From contig NZ_JACHHZ010000005.1 in the NCBI RefSeq assembly GCF_014202975.1, forward strand, positions 124,001-188,000: 64,000 bases of DNA. The letters run 5' to 3'. The notes under the pieces are model-generated. The model ran no database searches. It worked only from the letters and a program-made list of their open reading frames with translations, and had not been told where the DNA came from. The DNA comes from Povalibacter uvarum. GTDB lineage: Bacteria; Pseudomonadota; Gammaproteobacteria; Steroidobacterales; Steroidobacteraceae. Positions 24,007-31,764 of the stretch are shown one piece after another (within the stretch, counting starts at the first letter, position 1; every line of letters begins with the position of its first letter). Position numbers and translations under genes: made by a program.

Positions 24007-26321
24007 GGCTGTGTCCCCGTCAGGCAGTAGATCTGGTACGTGCCGTTGTGCTCTTCAGCACCTTCGACTTCCTTCGCGAAACCGGGGAAGCGATGGCCGA
24101 ACTCCTGCAGTGCCTTCAGGTAAGTGATCCATGGGCCGTCGGCGGCGCCGATGTTCTCGCCGGGCATGACGATCGGAATGCCCGGCGGATAGGGGATGAC
24201 GCCGACGGCGACGACGCGATTCGCCAGTTCATTGAGCGGAACCTTTTCCGCCGCACCGCTCATCAACTGCTGGAATGCGCGACGCGGCGGCATGATCGGT
24301 GTCGGCAGCGTTGCGTATGCTTGCGCCTGCCAGTGACCCTGCTGGCTCTTGCGCAGGTGCTCCCACATCTGATTTCCCAGATCGCGCAAGCCCATGCCGC
24401 GATAGCGATCCGGTGCATTGGCGACGAGCGATGGAATCACTTCCGACAGCGGTGCGTTGCGGTCGTAGTCGGCCTTGAAGTCGAGCAGCGTGTTGAGCAG
24501 CGTGCCCCACTTGCCCTTGGTGATGCCCATCGAGAACAGGAACAGCACCATGTGATCGGTCGTGCGCGAGGGCACGATGCCGTGACGGCCGAGATAGGCC
24601 GTGACGATGTCAGCCGGAATGCCGTGCTCGGCGAGCTTGCCGTCCTGCTGCATGCCCGGGCACACGATGCCGAACTTGATCGGATCGAGCATGCACCAGC
24701 CGTCCGGCAGGCCGTCGAAGCCGTGCCAGCTCTCACCGGGATGCAGGATCCAGCAGTTCGGATCGGTGCTGAGCAGTTCGGCGGGCGCTTCGTGGAAGGG
24801 AATGCGCTTGCCGGTCTTCGGATCGGTGATCTCCTCGGCGTTCCATGACGCGAAGAACCAGTCGTTCTTGTTCTTCTTCAGGAATTCCTGGCGGACGCGC
24901 GATACCGCGAGCCGGCAGGCGACTGCTTCGTTGATCACTTCCTGCGTGAGCGTTTCGCCAGCAGGGCCATCCATCATCGCGGCGGCGACGTCGTTCGATG
25001 CGATCAGCGCGTAGAGCGGTGAGGTGCTGGCCTGTGAGCAGTAGGCCTCGTTGAACCGGCCGTGGTCGATCGCGCCGCGTCCATCGCGAATATGGATGTA
25101 CGACGTCTGCGAGAGCGCAGCGAGGAGTTTGTGCGTCGAGTGCGTCGCGAAGACGGTCGGACCGTCCTTCGCGTGCGACGAAGGTTCGTCGCGCATGGCG
25201 AAGCGGTTCTTGTACATCGGATTGAAGCGCGCGTAGCCGTACCACGCTTCATCGAAATGAATCCGGTCGACGCTCTTCTCGAGCTGCGCCTGCACGGCGT
25301 CGGCCTTGTAGCACATGCCGTCGTACGTGCAGTTCGTCAGCACCGAGTAGACGGGTTTCTTGCTCGCAGCAGTCTTCGCCAGCGGATTCGCGGCGATCGC
25401 CGCGCCGATCGCTTCCGGCGACAGTCCCTGGGGCGGAATCGGACCGATGATCCCGTAGCGATTGCGCGTCGGGCTCAGGAAGACCGGAATGCCGCCTGTG
25501 AGTGCCAGTCCCTGTTCGATCGACTTGTGGCAGTTGCGATCACACAGCGCGATCTCGTTGTCGCCGACACAGGCCGACATGATCGTGCGGTTCGAAGCCG
25601 ATGTGCCGTTGAGGACGGAGTACGAACGATCGGCACCGAAGATGCGTGCGATGTTGCGTTCGCTTTCGCCGACCGGACCGGAATGGCCAAGCATCGACCC
25701 GAGCGCGCCGCGCTCGATGCCCATGTCGGTGCGGAAAAGGTTCTCGCCATAGAAATCGAAGAACAGCCGTCCGACCGGCGATTTCAGGAACGCCACGCCG
25801 CCCTGGTGGCCTGGCGCGGCCCATGAGTACTCGCGTTCGCGGTCGTAGCGGGCGAGGGCAGCAGCGTAGGGAGGCAGCAGTGTCTCGAGGTATCGCTCGA
25901 TCGCCGCGAGGACGCGGCCGCCGATGAACTTCGCCGTGTCCTCGAGAATCCAGACGAACTCGTCGGCGAGCGTCGCGATCTCGACGCTGACGGAATCCGC
26001 GAGCTTGCGACTTGCCAGCAGAAAGATCGGCATCTTGACGTTGCGCGCACGCACTGTGCGCAGCAGCTCTGTCGCCTGCGTCAGCTCGGCACGATCCTGA
26101 GGCCAGTGCAGCAGCAGGCAATCGATGCTCGCGTCGGAGACGACGATGGAAAGGCCGTCGTCGAAGGAACTGGCCTCGATGACTTCGATGCTGCGGTTCT
26201 GGAGTTCCGTGGCGAGTGTCCGGATGCTGCGCGTCGCTGCGCATTCCGCGGACGCAAGGCCGCTGTCGACGATCAGGGCCTGTCTCAGCATCGGGGTGGT
26301 ATTGCCGCTACGTAGCATCAT
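24003..26321 (-). CDS. adiA: Arginine decarboxylase, biodegradative AdiA type (copy 1)
   Basis: A 772-residue decarboxylase with wing domain (QALIVDSG near residue 15), PLP core and C-terminal domain. The PLP Lys is Lys398 in ATHSTHKLLAALSQ. Recalled AdiA stretches match closely: YIHIRDGRGAI, SPLYALIASNDVA, CWILHPGESWHGF, YLGRHGIVPSRTTDH, and LFSMGITKGKWGTLLNTL. Two ATGs in tandem follow GGAGG by seven bases. It is closer to E. coli AdiA than copy 2. It converts arginine to agmatine in the cytoplasm. It is the first large gene of the cluster and is translationally coupled to speF. Confidence 0.9.
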   Translation of the reverse strand: MMLRSGNTTPMLRQALIVDSGLASAECAATRSIRTLATELQNRSIEVIEASSFDDGLSIVVSDASIDCLLLHWPQDRAELTQATELLRTVRARNVKMPIFLLASRKLADSVSVEIATLADEFVWILEDTAKFIGGRVLAAIERYLETLLPPYAAALARYDREREYSWAAPGHQGGVAFLKSPVGRLFFDFYGENLFRTDMGIERGALGSMLGHSGPVGESERNIARIFGADRSYSVLNGTSASNRTIMSACVGDNEIALCDRNCHKSIEQGLALTGGIPVFLSPTRNRYGIIGPIPPQGLSPEAIGAAIAANPLAKTAASKKPVYSVLTNCTYDGMCYKADAVQAQLEKSVDRIHFDEAWYGYARFNPMYKNRFAMRDEPSSHAKDGPTVFATHSTHKLLAALSQTSYIHIRDGRGAIDHGRFNEAYCSQASTSPLYALIASNDVAAAMMDGPAGETLTQEVINEAVACRLAVSRVRQEFLKKNKNDWFFASWNAEEITDPKTGKRIPFHEAPAELLSTDPNCWILHPGESWHGFDGLPDGWCMLDPIKFGIVCPGMQQDGKLAEHGIPADIVTAYLGRHGIVPSRTTDHMVLFLFSMGITKGKWGTLLNTLLDFKADYDRNAPLSEVIPSLVANAPDRYRGMGLRDLGNQMWEHLRKSQQGHWQAQAYATLPTPIMPPRRAFQQLMSGAAEKVPLNELANRVVAVGVIPYPPGIPIVMPGENIGAADGPWITYLKALQEFGHRFPGFAKEVEGAEEHNGTYQIYCLTGTQP

Positions 26322-26348
26322 GGTGCGTCCTCCTTCGTGACCGCAGCA

Positions 26349-26660
26349 TCAGCGCGTCGGTCCGTGATCCGAGATGTAGCGGAGCAGTTCGCCTTCGACA
26401 CGCAGGCGCAGCGCGCTGAATTCGCGGCGCATGGCGTCGTCCGAAGGCGCGTCAGTGAGCCGCTCGATCACTTCCGTGCAGGCGGCGTACTCCTCGCACA
26501 ACTCCCGGAACGTCTCGTCCCTTTCGAGCAACTGCAGCGACACCGATTGCAGATGCGGGAACCGGGCGACGAGCAGCAGCGCGTAACGACGGATCCGGAG
26601 AGCGTCGTCCGGATCGATCGGCATGCGCGGAGGCTTGTGGCCGGATCGGGGCATTTGCAT
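26349..26660 (-). CDS. Small helical protein at the head of the decarboxylase cluster
   Basis: About 103 residues if started at the ATG at 26660; an ATG at 26624 is also possible, and the frame is open to 26702. The product is almost wholly helical and charged, with a central Leu-rich helix (LQSVSLQLLERDETFREL) and a second helix toward the end (EFSALRLRVEGELLRYI). I recognise no domain. It precedes adiA copy 1 by 27 bases in the same orientation, so it is probably co-transcribed and may be a regulator or partner of the decarboxylases. The 150 bases upstream (26661-26813) should hold the promoter, but I see no clear -35/-10 pair there. Confidence 0.6.
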   Translation of the reverse strand: MQMPRSGHKPPRMPIDPDDALRIRRYALLLVARFPHLQSVSLQLLERDETFRELCEEYAACTEVIERLTDAPSDDAMRREFSALRLRVEGELLRYISDHGPTR

Positions 26661-26813
26661 GGGTGACCTGCAGCGCAGCGATGATTCGCGGTGCCACCCC
26701 ATGCCGGTAGTAACAGCGGGTTAGTTACGGTTTCATACGCCGGCACCGGACGCACGCGATCCGCATCCGGCATGGCGACGTGCTGCGGGAAGCTAAAGGG
26801 AGACCGCGAAAGG

Positions 26814-28418
26814 TCAGGTCAGTACGAGGCCGGCCTTGCGAAGGCCGAAATCGATGCATTCGCGCAAGGCTGGCGCCTTGATGTAGTACTGGATCATGGT
26901 TCGCCCGTGTGCGGGGAACTGCGGTTTCGAGAGCAGCAGCTCAGCGACGTGTCCCTGCGCTTCTTCCGTCCGCCCGAGATGACCGAGGCAGCAGGCCATC
27001 ATGAGATCGCGCCAGAAGAAGCCCGGATCGCGATACTCGAGCGCCGCGCGATGAGCGCCTTCGAAGTCGCCGCGCCGCAGCTGATCCGCCCAGAGCCCGT
27101 GATAGACCTGCGGCGAGCAGTAGGGGTTGCGTTGCATCGTTTCGCGCATGAGCGCGACACCGTGATCCCACTCGCCCGAGAGCGCCAGCAACCAGCCAAT
27201 GACTTCGCGGCAAACCAGTGAATCGGGATTTAGTTGCAGCACCTGATGCAGCTCTTCCCGCGCCGCCTCGATCTCGCCCTTGGCGAGCAGCGCCGTTGCG
27301 AGAACGCTGCGTGCACGCGTACCGCCCGGGTCCAGCATGACAGCACGAGAAGCATGGTCGATCGCCTTCTCGACAGGCGTATACAGCGGCGAGAGCTGGA
27401 ACGTGTGATTCAGCACGAACAGCCGGGCGAGATACGTCCATCCCGCCGCCAGTTGCGGAGCGCGCGCCGTGAGCGAGCGAACGGCCTGGATGGTCGGGAC
27501 GAGCTCATCGACCTGGCGCGAGAAGAGAAAACGGTAGGCGCGTGCGATCGGACCGAAACTATCGGCGGCCTCACCGCTGCGATGCACCGGATCGGTGGCC
27601 AGAACCCGGGCAATGGCGCCGTTCTCGCAGCCGAGCCGGGCCGCCATGACTCGTGCCATATCGCCGAGACCGCAGGACCAGCGGGAAGGATGTGGGGTGC
27701 AGCGATGTTCATCGCTCCAGACCTGCTGTCCGCTATGACGATCGATCAGTCGGGCCGACATGATTCTCTCGTCGTTCATGCAACGCAGGGTGCCGCGAAA
27801 TTCGAAGCGGATCGATGCCTGCTGCCGCGCATCCATGTGATGCATCGAGCTTTGTCGAACGACGTGGACATCGTCGTAGCGGCACAGCTCCATGGCGAAC
27901 TCGTCCTTCAGATGAGCCGCGATTGCCTCGTCGGCCGGGTCCGTCACGAACGGGTGGATGAGCACGGTGGGCCATTCGGTCACATCGGGCCGGCACGCCG
28001 TTTCGACGAGATCCGGCAACGGATCGGCTGTGCGCGTCATAGTCGTGAAGACTGGCGCATAGCACCCCTTGGGCAGCTGGATGCAGACGTCCCGCAAGTC
28101 ACCGGTCAGGAGGTAGTAGCGCTCGAGCGATCGACGCAGCCGCCCTGCCTGGACGCGAACGATCGGGTCGAGCACGGCATCGAAATCGGTCCCGCGACCG
28201 AACACCTGCATGGCGATCGTCGTCTGATTCAACGCCTTGCTGCGGCCGGCGAGCGTTTCATCGATGACGAAGCGGAGGAACTGCCGCGAGCGGACGGACG
28301 CATCGAAATGCGCGCTCTTCAGCAGCGCCTCCAGGTGTTGCCGAACCTGCTGTTGCAGCATCGATCCTTCTCGCTCGACGATGCCTTGGTCAGCGCGGTT
28401 GTTCTGGGCGAGGAACAT
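26814..28418 (-). CDS. Winged-helix-like N-terminal domain plus TPR protein
   Basis: A 534-residue protein. The start at 28418 (ATG one base after the upstream stop) gives a family-like N-terminus; the frame runs on upstream as a shadow. Residues about 15-110 resemble the N-terminal module of many TPR or cyclase-linked regulators (SRQFLRFVIDETLAG, then DPIVRVQAGRLRRSLERYY and IQLPKGCYAPVF). The middle part (about 130-290) resembles a nucleotide-hydrolase-free domain often found between them. The C-terminal third contains TPR-like repeats (ARSVLATALLAKGEIEAARE, then GDFEGAHRAALEYRDPG). It is a candidate transcriptional regulator of the adjacent decarboxylase cluster. This is inferred from position and domain type. 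Confidence 0.7.
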   Translation of the reverse strand: MFLAQNNRADQGIVEREGSMLQQQVRQHLEALLKSAHFDASVRSRQFLRFVIDETLAGRSKALNQTTIAMQVFGRGTDFDAVLDPIVRVQAGRLRRSLERYYLLTGDLRDVCIQLPKGCYAPVFTTMTRTADPLPDLVETACRPDVTEWPTVLIHPFVTDPADEAIAAHLKDEFAMELCRYDDVHVVRQSSMHHMDARQQASIRFEFRGTLRCMNDERIMSARLIDRHSGQQVWSDEHRCTPHPSRWSCGLGDMARVMAARLGCENGAIARVLATDPVHRSGEAADSFGPIARAYRFLFSRQVDELVPTIQAVRSLTARAPQLAAGWTYLARLFVLNHTFQLSPLYTPVEKAIDHASRAVMLDPGGTRARSVLATALLAKGEIEAAREELHQVLQLNPDSLVCREVIGWLLALSGEWDHGVALMRETMQRNPYCSPQVYHGLWADQLRRGDFEGAHRAALEYRDPGFFWRDLMMACCLGHLGRTEEAQGHVAELLLSKPQFPAHGRTMIQYYIKAPALRECIDFGLRKAGLVLT

Positions 28419-28419
28419 T

Positions 28420-29160
28420 TCAGCCTCCCAGCGCGATCGCGGCGAGCACCAGCGCGGTGCCACAAAGCAGGAAGATCGTTCCGACGAGCCAGGGCTTGCT
28501 CTCCGTGTGGCGAGCCCACGACGCACCGACGATGAAGAGCAACGCCAGCAACACTGCGTTTGAAACGCGCAGCGCGAGCCTCGCATCGTCGATGAGCAGG
28601 AACGGCAACGCGGCAGGAAGACTCGTCAGCACGACCAGCACGAAGCTGGTGAATGCGCCGAGCCAGTCCGCCTTTGTAATCCGCGACGCCTGTGGCGGCC
28701 GTGCTGCAACATTCGCCGCAACGCGCCGATACAGGTCGTTGCGTTCGACCGGCGTGAGCACGTCGCCCACGAGCGGTTCGAGTTCATCGGCGACGAGCGC
28801 AGCGGCGTTGGCTTGATCCGTCTCCCTGATCGCGCGTCCCAGTCTCCGCAATCGTCCGCGATCGAACAACTGCCCCATGAGGTAGAGGGCGGCATCGATG
28901 ATGCCCCAGGCGATGTTGCAGCCGAGGACGGCGATGAGCAGTTGCCGGGCGCCTTCCCGGCCTTCGTCCTCGATGATGAGACCGGCGCTCAGCGTGAACG
29001 TCAGCGTCATGATGAGGCCGAACAGGATCTCCGCGAGACTGGTCGAAGGATCGAGGTAGCGATGCATCAGGTCCGTGTGCGGACGCGGTGCAGCACCTGA
29101 CAGCTGCCCTGCGGGAGCAGCATCGACAAAGTGATCGCCGAGCGTTTGCTTGATGCTCAT
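28420..29160 (-). CDS. VIT-type membrane protein (CCC1-related)
   Basis: A 246-residue protein with five hydrophobic segments: two near residues 40-90 (FGLIMTLTFTLSAGLII, LLIAVLGCNIAWGIIDAALY) and three in the last third. The first pair resembles VIT1/CCC1 iron or manganese transporters, where the first helices carry the metal-binding Asp and Met. A loop of about 80 residues with heptads separates them. The metal residues are not clearly conserved, so transport activity is uncertain. It is followed after one base by the TPR regulator gene, to which it is probably coupled. Confidence 0.65.
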   Translation of the reverse strand: MSIKQTLGDHFVDAAPAGQLSGAAPRPHTDLMHRYLDPSTSLAEILFGLIMTLTFTLSAGLIIEDEGREGARQLLIAVLGCNIAWGIIDAALYLMGQLFDRGRLRRLGRAIRETDQANAAALVADELEPLVGDVLTPVERNDLYRRVAANVAARPPQASRITKADWLGAFTSFVLVVLTSLPAALPFLLIDDARLALRVSNAVLLALLFIVGASWARHTESKPWLVGTIFLLCGTALVLAAIALGG

Positions 29161-29483
29161 CCGTGCCAGCCCGAGGGAGAAGATTAATGGTCCGCTGCGC
29201 TGACAGCGGCGACCGCGATATCGTCACGTTGCGGGTGACCCAACCCTATCGCCCGGCCCGTGGAGCTGACATACGCAGATCAGCCTAGCACCTTGGGGAA
29301 GGATTGCTTTTGCCCCCACGACCGTGTTCGCTGCACTGCGCTTGGGCGTTCCTTCATCGCATTCAAGTTGCGACATCAACAGCACACCAGAACTGTGCAG
29401 TGCGACAGGCATAGGGGTAAGACTCTATGGCCGTTTCTTCGCATTGGAGGAAGCTCGCGTCGGAAGTCACGAGGGGAGGGCGT
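29161..29483. other. Divergent intergenic region, 323 bases
   Basis: This lies between the VIT-type gene (minus) and the small plus-strand gene. It holds no credible coding frame. A short inverted repeat, GTCAC at 29223-29227 and GTGAC at 29235-29239, is seen. Promoters for both sides must lie here, but no -35/-10 pair stands out. Confidence 0.5.
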
Positions 29484-29801
29484 ATGGCTAAGAGCGACTT
29501 CGGCCACGTCTGGCACGAAAAACAGCTCAACACCGTGGACGACGAGATCGCGCGGCTGGCGGCCATATGCGACATCCGCATGCTGGATCCGGGAGTGATC
29601 GAGCGCGTCATCAACGGCGACGACAGCGTCTGCGGTCGCTCCAACGAGAAAGCGTTCAAGCAGCTGCGCAGTCTCGTGGGATTGCATTACTCATTGACCG
29701 CAGACAGCATCCAGGCGATCGGTCCGGAGGAGTCGCGAAAGATCCTCGATCGGATCCGCGAGCGGATCGGCCAGCGTTACGACATCGGCGGAGAGCAATA
29801 G
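29484..29801 (+). CDS. Small hypothetical helical protein
   Basis: A 105-residue soluble protein. The start at 29484 is chosen because GGGAGGG precedes it by a few bases; the frame opens at 29427. The content is predominantly helical, with an N-terminal MAKSDFGHVWHEKQLNTVDD and a C-terminal ESRKILDRIRERIGQRYDIG. There is no membrane segment and no recognised domain. It stands alone, with divergent and convergent neighbours, and nothing in the context suggests a role. Confidence 0.6.
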   Translation: MAKSDFGHVWHEKQLNTVDDEIARLAAICDIRMLDPGVIERVINGDDSVCGRSNEKAFKQLRSLVGLHYSLTADSIQAIGPEESRKILDRIRERIGQRYDIGGEQ

Positions 29802-29852
29802 CGGGGGCAGCCGATCATCCACGGCGGACGCCGTGGACGATCGCAATGCGCT

Positions 29853-30254
29853 TCAGGCTTTGACTTTGCACTGACCGAAAATCACGTAGGAGCCCTCGCG
29901 ATCGACGATGGCGATCGCCAGGCGACCCGTCGTGCGGTGAATCGTCGCGGACCACGCGAACTCCAGGCTCGTTCCCTGCATCACCAGCGACTTCGTGTTG
30001 TTGCTGAAGCTCTGGATCGGCAGTTCGGCGTTGCGGTAGGGCGTCTTGACCTGCATCTTCTGGACGTCGAAATAGAGATTCACGTCCCGGCCCGCCTCCG
30101 GCTTGAGCGGCTTGCAGGTTTTTTCCGTAGGCAGGCAGTCGTGACCGCTCTGCGGCGCGCAGACCAGCGGCTTTTTGCCGTCGTAGTCCTCAGCAGCATG
30201 TACGGCGGATGCCGCAAGCAGCACGGCCGTCAACAGGCAGATCTTCTTCATCAT
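29853..30254 (-). CDS. Small exported hypothetical protein
   Basis: A 133-residue protein with a clear signal peptide (MMKKICLLTAVLLAASAVHA, cut before AEDYDG). The mature part, about 112 residues, has four Cys (CAPQSGHDCLPTEKTC and a C-terminal GQCKVKA), suggesting disulfides in the periplasm. The rest is beta-rich (EFAWSATIHRTTGRLAIAIV). No family is recognised. It is transcribed alone, facing the gene at 29484. Confidence 0.7.
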   Translation of the reverse strand: MMKKICLLTAVLLAASAVHAAEDYDGKKPLVCAPQSGHDCLPTEKTCKPLKPEAGRDVNLYFDVQKMQVKTPYRNAELPIQSFSNNTKSLVMQGTSLEFAWSATIHRTTGRLAIAIVDREGSYVIFGQCKVKA

Positions 30255-30333
30255 CGTCTCCCTTGCGTGTGGATAGCACCCGGGACGCGTTATACGGTCC
30301 GCGCATCGCCAGCACGCTCCGCACTTTTACGCA

Positions 30334-31764
30334 TTACTTGGGCTGCAGTGCCTGCAGCTCGCTGTCCGACCAGCCGCCGCCCAATGCCCGGTACAGATCG
30401 ATGTAGGACTGCAACTGAGAGAGCCTCGCGCGTGCGAGATCGATCTGTGCAGCGAACAACTGGCGCTCGCCATCCAGGACTTCGATATAGCTGATCACGC
30501 CGGCGCGATAGCGCATGCGCTGCAGACGAAGCGTTTCGGCGGCGGCACCAGTGCGGACTTCATTCTGTGCGATGACTTCCCGGACCTGGTCCGTCGCGAC
30601 CAGCGTGTCAGCGACTTCGCGCAATGCCTGCAACACACCGGAGCGGTAAGCGAATTCGGCTTGTCGTTGCACAGCCCGTGCCGCCGCGACATTCGCGTTG
30701 CCACGGCCGGACTGAAAGATGGGCATATCAGCACTCGGCCCCACCGCGAAGAGGCTCTGGGCGGGCTCGTCGCCGTCGAGCAGGCGCGATAACTGGGGAC
30801 TGATGATGCCGAAGAATGAGGTCAGACCGATCGACAGGTGTGGGAAGCGGCTGGCCTGAGCGACGCCTACTTGCGCGGTCGCCGCATGCAGTTGCTGCTC
30901 GAGGAGCCGCACGTCCGGCCGTCGCTCGAGGAGCTGCGCGGGCAGGCCGACGGGAATGTCGGGCGGAACGATGATGAACGTCGGCGGCTGGCTTCGTTGC
31001 ACTTCGTCCGGAGGATTCCCGAGGAGGAACTGCAGGAAATTCTCGATCTGCGCCCGCTGCTGCAGGGCCAGCGGCAGCTGCGCCCGCGTCGTGGCCAGCT
31101 GTCCTATGGCTTGCTGCTCTTCGGCACCGGAAGCGACACCGTTGCGAAGCAGGGATTGCACCAACGCGAGAGATTCCTCCTGGGTACGGATCGTGTCGCG
31201 AATGATCTGGATCTCCGCATCGATCTCGCGAAGCTGGAACCACGTAGTCGCAACCGCTGCGACGAGAGAGCTCATCACCGCTCGTGCGTTGTCCTCGGAT
31301 GCCATGAGCTGCGCACGCGCCGCTTCGTTGGAGCGTCGGATCCTGCCGAAGAGATCGAGCTCCCAGGTGAGCGACAGGCCGCCGGAGTAGGACGCATCTT
31401 CGGTGCTCGCCGGGTTCGGACTCGTCGACACGGTGGCACGGATGTCGGGACCGAAGGCGCTGCGGGCGACGCGTTGCTGCGCGCGAAACTCCTCGACACG
31501 CGCGACCGCACTGAGCAGGTCGAGATTGCTCGACAGCGCCACGCGGATCGCCGCCGCGAGCTCCGGATCGCCAAACATCCGCGCCCACGCGACATCGGCG
31601 ATGGACTTCTCGGTTTGCACTTCAGGCGCGGCACGATACTGGTCGGGCGGCTTGACTGACTCGGGCCGCTCATAGTCCGGACCGATCGCGCAGCCGGCCA
31701 ACGCCCCCGCAACTACGAGCATTCTGGCCAGCAGCCAGCCGCCAGTTCGCAGTCGCCTCTTCAC
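30334..31764 (-). CDS. RND outer-membrane factor lipoprotein (NodT/OprM type)
   Basis: A 476-residue protein with lipobox LAGC (Cys about 25) followed by AIGPDYERPE, the standard opening of NodT/OprM outer-membrane factors. Both OEP repeats are present (LDLLSAVARVEEFRAQQ, WELDLFGRIRRSNEAARAQL, LPAQLLERRPDVRLLEQQL, YIEVLDGERQLFAAQIDLA). It forms the outer-membrane duct of the efflux pump encoded just upstream. The start codon overlaps the pump stop (ATGA at 31761-31764). Confidence 0.93.
   Translation of the reverse strand: MKRRLRTGGWLLARMLVVAGALAGCAIGPDYERPESVKPPDQYRAAPEVQTEKSIADVAWARMFGDPELAAAIRVALSSNLDLLSAVARVEEFRAQQRVARSAFGPDIRATVSTSPNPASTEDASYSGGLSLTWELDLFGRIRRSNEAARAQLMASEDNARAVMSSLVAAVATTWFQLREIDAEIQIIRDTIRTQEESLALVQSLLRNGVASGAEEQQAIGQLATTRAQLPLALQQRAQIENFLQFLLGNPPDEVQRSQPPTFIIVPPDIPVGLPAQLLERRPDVRLLEQQLHAATAQVGVAQASRFPHLSIGLTSFFGIISPQLSRLLDGDEPAQSLFAVGPSADMPIFQSGRGNANVAAARAVQRQAEFAYRSGVLQALREVADTLVATDQVREVIAQNEVRTGAAAETLRLQRMRYRAGVISYIEVLDGERQLFAAQIDLARARLSQLQSYIDLYRALGGGWSDSELQALQPK

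Noticed and set aside
22561-24030. 489-residue plus-strand frame opposite speF
   Set aside because: Same antisense effect; the minus strand encodes a complete PLP decarboxylase.
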